From Verrucomicrobiota bacterium (lineage in GTDB: Bacteria > Verrucomicrobiota > Verrucomicrobiia > JADLBR01): 64,000 bases of DNA. The notes beneath the pieces are model-generated. The model was not told where the DNA came from and did not search any database. It saw only the letters and a list, made by a program, of their open reading frames with translations. This document shows positions 60,639-64,000 of this stretch, piece after piece. How positions within the stretch are numbered: position 1 is the first letter of the stretch; each line of letters begins with the position of its first letter. The DNA lies in assembly GCA_029560585.1 (NCBI GenBank), contig JAKQKQ010000149.1, positions 27,431 to 91,430 of the forward strand. The letters run 5' to 3'. The position numbers were made by a program, and so were the translations under genes.

Positions 60639-61897
60639 GTCGGTCTCCGGACGGTCATCATCAGCACCACGAACGCGGCGGGATACATCAGCCCCGAGAC
60701 GAGCCACACCGGCCCGTAGGAGAAGTGGTCCACGACGCTGCCGATGGCGGTGTTGGCGAGCATGCCGCCGACCGCGCCGACCGCGCCGGAGAATCCCATG
60801 ACCGTGCCGACCGCGCCCTTGGGGAAGCGGTCGCCGATGAGCGTGACGTAGTTGGTGACCCAGAAACCATGGGCGAACATCAGCAGTGACATCATCGCCA
60901 GGGCGGTCTCCAGGCCCGCGACCCTTCCGGCGAAGCTGGAGGCCACGGTCAGCAATGCCGCCGCCGCCATGATCCACTTGCGCGCGGCCGACGCGGAGAG
61001 GCCGGCGCGCACCATGCGGTCCGAGACCCATCCTCCCGCGACGTTTGAGATGCCCAGCGCGAGGAACGGGATCCAGCTCAGCGCGCCGATTGCCTGCTGC
61101 GAGATCCCGCGCTCCGCGCTCAGGTATTTTGGGATCCAGAACATGTAGAAGTAGAACACGGGATCCACGATGAACCGGACGATTGCCAGCCCCCAGACGT
61201 CCAATCGCCCCAGCAGCGAGAGCAGCGGCGGACGGTCCGCCGAGGTTTCGGGATCGTTGACCCCCGCCGGCGGGCGATGCCCGCGATCACCCGCTGTCGG
61301 GATCGCGCCGGCGATGTTCCGCGACATCGCCCACCACACGATCACCCATGTGGCGCCGATCAGCCCCGTGGTCAGGAACACGCCCCGCCAGCCGAATACT
61401 TCGGACAGCCACACCGTCATCGGTGGCGCCACGACCGCCCCGAGGCTCGCGCCGCCGATCGCGATGCCCATCGCCATCGCCCGCTCGCGCTGTGGGAACC
61501 ATTCGGCGACACCCTTCGCCGCACCGGGGAAACACCCACCTTCGCCAACCCCGAGCAGGAAACGGCAGAAGCCCAATTGCCCCGCGCCCCGCACCGCCGC
61601 GTGCAACGCGCTCGCGATCGACCAGAGCCCCACCGAAAGCGCCATGCCCAGCCGAGTGCCAACCAGATCCATCACGCGACCGCCGACCAAGAACATCACC
61701 GCATAGCTCAGAAGGAAAGCAGTGGTCACGTGCGCGTACGCGACATTATCCATGCCCAGTTGATCGGTCACCACGGGGGCCAGCACCGAGAGGACCTGCC
61801 GGTCGAGGAAGCTCAGGGCCGTGGCGCAAAACAGCAGCCCGCACAACCACCACCGCAGATGGCGGCGCGGCTGCGTCGGGATGCCATTCTCTTTCAC
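60635..61897 (-). CDS. MFS transporter, hexuronate/ACS-type
   Basis: 420-aa, 12-helix carrier. SFLDRQVLSVLAPVVTDQLG, FLVGGRVMDLVGTRLGMALSV, FLLGVGEGGCFPGAAKGVAEWFPQRERAMAMG and GFWVTNYVTLIGDRFPKGAVGTVMG are typical of hexuronate and related sugar-acid symporters. GTG 61897 was chosen because GGAG lies 8 bases upstream; the long frame to 62401 has no similarity and crosses the next gene. It is coupled by a 4-bp overlap to the 833-aa protein. Substrate probably a sugar or sugar acid released by the neighbouring exported enzymes. Confidence 0.88.
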   Translation of the reverse strand: MKENGIPTQPRRHLRWWLCGLLFCATALSFLDRQVLSVLAPVVTDQLGMDNVAYAHVTTAFLLSYAVMFLVGGRVMDLVGTRLGMALSVGLWSIASALHAAVRGAGQLGFCRFLLGVGEGGCFPGAAKGVAEWFPQRERAMAMGIAIGGASLGAVVAPPMTVWLSEVFGWRGVFLTTGLIGATWVIVWWAMSRNIAGAIPTAGDRGHRPPAGVNDPETSADRPPLLSLLGRLDVWGLAIVRFIVDPVFYFYMFWIPKYLSAERGISQQAIGALSWIPFLALGISNVAGGWVSDRMVRAGLSASAARKWIMAAAALLTVASSFAGRVAGLETALAMMSLLMFAHGFWVTNYVTLIGDRFPKGAVGTVMGFSGAVGAVGGMLANTAIGSVVDHFSYGPVWLVSGLMYPAAFVVLMMTVRRPT

Positions 61898-61975
61898 CGC
61901 GATTTCTCCTTCGGGTGCCGTGGAGAACAATCTAACCGCACGCGGTCCCGGGGGCACACGAAAACGCCTTTCCTT

Positions 61976-62017
61976 TTGCGACAAATCGTTGCCGTCTTGC
62001 GACAGACCCGTGCCGTG
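61976..62017. promoter_or_regulatory. 21-bp tandem direct repeat, AraC-type operator geometry
   Basis: Two adjacent 21-base units (61976-61996 and 61997-62017) each start TTGCGACA and share TGCCGT near the end, matching at 16 of 21 positions. A third TTGCGACA is at 62170-62177. They lie 79-120 bp upstream of the MFS start and 28-220 bp upstream of the DUF3300 start. Elsewhere in the 307-bp gap nothing else is recognised. Confidence 0.5.
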
Positions 62018-62204
62018 CGTGGCGGCCCCCCCGCGCTTCGTCCAGTGAGAGCGCCCGGACTGCCAAGACCGTTGCCAGGTCCGCCGGGACGGAATCTGAA
62101 ACGGGCGCCGTGGTTGAACCGTTCCGCCTGAAACCGAAACGGTGTCTCCTCGGGGGGTAAAAACCCCAGTTGCGACAAGGTCATTCGAGGAGCAGAGTTT
62201 ACGC

Positions 62205-64000
62205 ATGAGAACATTCCTCCGTGTCGCGCGGGAATCGTCGGTGTCGGCGCTGGCGCTATCCTCCGTATTGCTGATGTCCCTGACCGCGGGCGGGCAGGCG
62301 CAGCCACAGAATCCGCCGGGCGTTGCCGCGGGCGCCCCGGCCCAGGAGCAGGGGTCCCCGCTGCTCGCGGCCGAGGAACTGGACAAGCTCGTCGCGCCCA
62401 TCGCGCTGTACCCGGATCCGCTGCTTGCGCAGGTGTTACCGGCCTCGACCTACCCGCTCGAGGTGGTGCAGGCCTCGCGCTGGATGCAGAAACACGGGGG
62501 CCTCCAGGGCAAGGAACTCGAGGCGGCGGTGGCGGGGGAAGAATGGGCGGAAAGCGTCAAGGCCCTCTGCCCGTTCCCGGATGTGCTCGGGTACATGGAT
62601 GAGCACCTCGACTGGACAACGCAGCTGGGCGACGCCGTCCTGAACCAGGAGCAAGACGTCCTTGATGCCATCCAGCGCATGCGCCTCTTGGCCCAGAATG
62701 CGGGCACGCTCCAATCCAACGACAAGCAGATCGTCGAGGTCGAGGACGCTGGCGACCGCCAGGTCGTCGTCATCAAGCCCTATCAGCCAGAGGTGATTTA
62801 CGTGCCCGTTTACGATCCGGCGGTCGTGTACTATCGGCCGCGCCATTACGTCCATGATGACTGGGCTTACGGCCTTTTCCGGTTCGGCGCCGGCGTTCTG
62901 GCCGGGGCGCTGTTCTGGGATTGGGACTGTGACTGGCACCACCGCGCCATCGTGTATGACCGCGATTATTATCGGCGCCGGCACCATCGCATTGACTGGG
63001 ACGACCACGACTGGGACCGCTACGACTGGCGCCGGGGCGACCGGATACACCAGCGCGGCATCGACATCGACATCACCCACATTGACATCGACAATATCGA
63101 CATCAATCGCTGCGACTGGCGCCACACCGACCTGCGGCGGTTCGACTGGAACAGGGTCGACTGGCACAAGGTCAACTACGACAGGCTCGGGTTCGGAAAA
63201 CGCGACTGGAAGGATGTCGACTGGGCCGCCGCGGGCATCAGCAACCCGCAGCTCATCGAGAGCCTCAAAAACCTCCCCCCCGGGGAACGCGAACAATTCC
63301 GCCAGCGCTTCGAAAAGGCCCACCGCAACCAGGAGTACAAGGATAAGATCAGCAAGCTCCAGAAAGAGCGCCTGAAGTCCGGCGACAAGGCGCCGGAGAT
63401 CCAGGCCTCACGATGGGAGCACAGCCCCGACCACCGGCGCGGCGTCGCGTACAAAGGCCCCGCAAAAGAGCACTTTGAGAAGCTGATTTCGGAGGGGCCG
63501 CGCGAGGGGATTTCCGGACGGACGGACGGAGGCAAGCTGCGGCGCGGGGCTGATGGCACGAAAAGCATGAGCGATTTGGGCGAGGGCTTCAAGGATTCGG
63601 ACCGCAAGCGCGGGGGCAAGGACGCCGGCCTTCACAAGGGCGAGGGGATGGGCGATCTCAGGCGATCGGACAGGGCCACAAGTGTGCTCGAAGGTAAAGG
63701 CAAGTTCGATGGGGACCACAAGACCGGGGACAAGGATAAATCCAGCGGCATCCTTAAGGGTCTGCGCGATCGCGAGTCGGGCGGGGACAAGGGCGTCTCG
63801 TCGAACAAGGGCCAGAGCGAGAACAACGTTGTGAAATCGCAGCAGGCGACCACGGAGTCGTTTCGCAAGAACAAGGGCGACGATTACTCGCGGAAGTCCG
63901 GCGGTGACCAGGGTTCCGGCGGCGGCGAGCAGCAATTCAAAAAGAACAAGGGCGAGGGCGGCGGCGGCGGGCAGTTCAAGAGCAACAAGGGCCAGGGCGG
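62205..64000 (+). CDS. DUF3300 protein with charged low-complexity tail, cut by window end
   Basis: Exported protein, at least 598 residues, with no stop before the edge. Signal peptide MRTFLRVARESSVSALALSS... to about residue 33; the DUF3300 domain follows (about 58-205: LVAPIALYPDPLLAQVLPAS, YPLEVVQASRWM, KPYQPEVIYVPVYDPAVVY). Next is a hydrophobic patch (about 225-240), then a D/W/H/R-rich stretch (245-325) with repeated DW and H-I-D-I-D units. The end is Lys/Gly/Asn-rich with repeated N-K-G at 63804, 63870, 63945 and 63984. Periplasmic or envelope protein of unknown function. GAGGAGCAGAG precedes the ATG. Confidence 0.85.
   Translation, partial: MRTFLRVARESSVSALALSSVLLMSLTAGGQAQPQNPPGVAAGAPAQEQGSPLLAAEELDKLVAPIALYPDPLLAQVLPASTYPLEVVQASRWMQKHGGLQGKELEAAVAGEEWAESVKALCPFPDVLGYMDEHLDWTTQLGDAVLNQEQDVLDAIQRMRLLAQNAGTLQSNDKQIVEVEDAGDRQVVVIKPYQPEVIYVPVYDPAVVYYRPRHYVHDDWAYGLFRFGAGVLAGALFWDWDCDWHHRAIVYDRDYYRRRHHRIDWDDHDWDRYDWRRGDRIHQRGIDIDITHIDIDNIDINRCDWRHTDLRRFDWNRVDWHKVNYDRLGFGKRDWKDVDWAAAGISNPQLIESLKNLPPGEREQFRQRFEKAHRNQEYKDKISKLQKERLKSGDKAPEIQASRWEHSPDHRRGVAYKGPAKEHFEKLISEGPREGISGRTDGGKLRRGADGTKSMSDLGEGFKDSDRKRGGKDAGLHKGEGMGDLRRSDRATSVLEGKGKFDGDHKTGDKDKSSGILKGLRDRESGGDKGVSSNKGQSENNVVKSQQATTESFRKNKGDDYSRKSGGDQGSGGGEQQFKKNKGEGGGGGQFKSNKGQG

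Noticed and set aside
62436..63323. 295-codon reverse frame with valine-rich repeats
   Set aside because: The V-x-P/D repeats are the complement of the D/W/H-rich part of the DUF3300 gene, whose forward frame has a signal peptide and domain.

Overview
This is high-GC bacterial chromosome, apparently from a polysaccharide-degrading heterotroph. The mix of a DUF1080 (3-keto-disaccharide hydrolase) protein, a sulfatase, DUF4838, DUF6259, WbsX/GH99-like, UroD-like and PL1-type lyase proteins, XylR-type AraC regulation, an EF-hand tail on a lyase and a small zinc-ribbon/TM protein resembles the Planctomycetota-Verrucomicrobiota-Lentisphaerota/Kiritimatiellota (PVC) group or neighbours such as Sumerlaeota. 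There is no rRNA or other phylogenetic marker here, so this placement is inference from gene content. No tRNA, rRNA, CRISPR array or intact transposase was seen.

Layout. 0.3-6 kb is a housekeeping block: phosphatidylserine decarboxylase and phosphatidylserine synthase (4-bp overlap), a dienelactone-hydrolase-like protein, GlnD and an Smr protein. 6-19 kb is mixed catabolism: an isoprenylcysteine-methyltransferase-like membrane enzyme, DUF1080, a YjhG-type D-xylonate dehydratase, a sulfatase, a beta-helix protein, a small HTH protein, a GH32-like protein and CstA. 19-24 kb holds a zinc-ribbon membrane protein, a polyprenyl synthase, an ECF sigma / zinc anti-sigma / bactofilin-like membrane protein operon and a secreted alpha/alpha-toroid protein. 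24.1-24.8 kb is a non-coding hairpin array.

25-62 kb is a long sugar-catabolic region. It has a sugar isomerase/epimerase followed by UroD-like, TPR and UroD-like genes; a reverse-strand operon (DUF6259 glycosidase, MFS transporter, L-rhamnonate dehydratase, SGNH esterase); a PL1 lyase; a phosphodiesterase; a GH2; a cupin plus a toroid protein; an agarase-like protein; an AraC/XylR regulator divergent from a propeller-DUF4838 giant and a GH42-like enzyme; and a reverse-strand block (MFS, unknown 833-aa glycosidase-like protein, WbsX protein, AraA/FucI-type isomerase). Many products carry signal peptides. The inferred logic is extracellular trimming of complex, sulfated or deoxy-sugar-rich glycans, uptake of mono- or oligosaccharides by MFS symporters, and cytosolic isomerisation and dehydration. 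A DUF3300 protein runs off the right end.

The most striking non-gene content is at least six families of palindromic intergenic repeats, several built as two adjacent hairpins and several touching stop codons. There is also a 366-bp MITE-like element with 20-bp terminal inverted repeats, and a gene with different codon style flanked by direct repeats. A 21-bp tandem direct repeat of AraC-operator geometry lies between an MFS gene and the DUF3300 gene.
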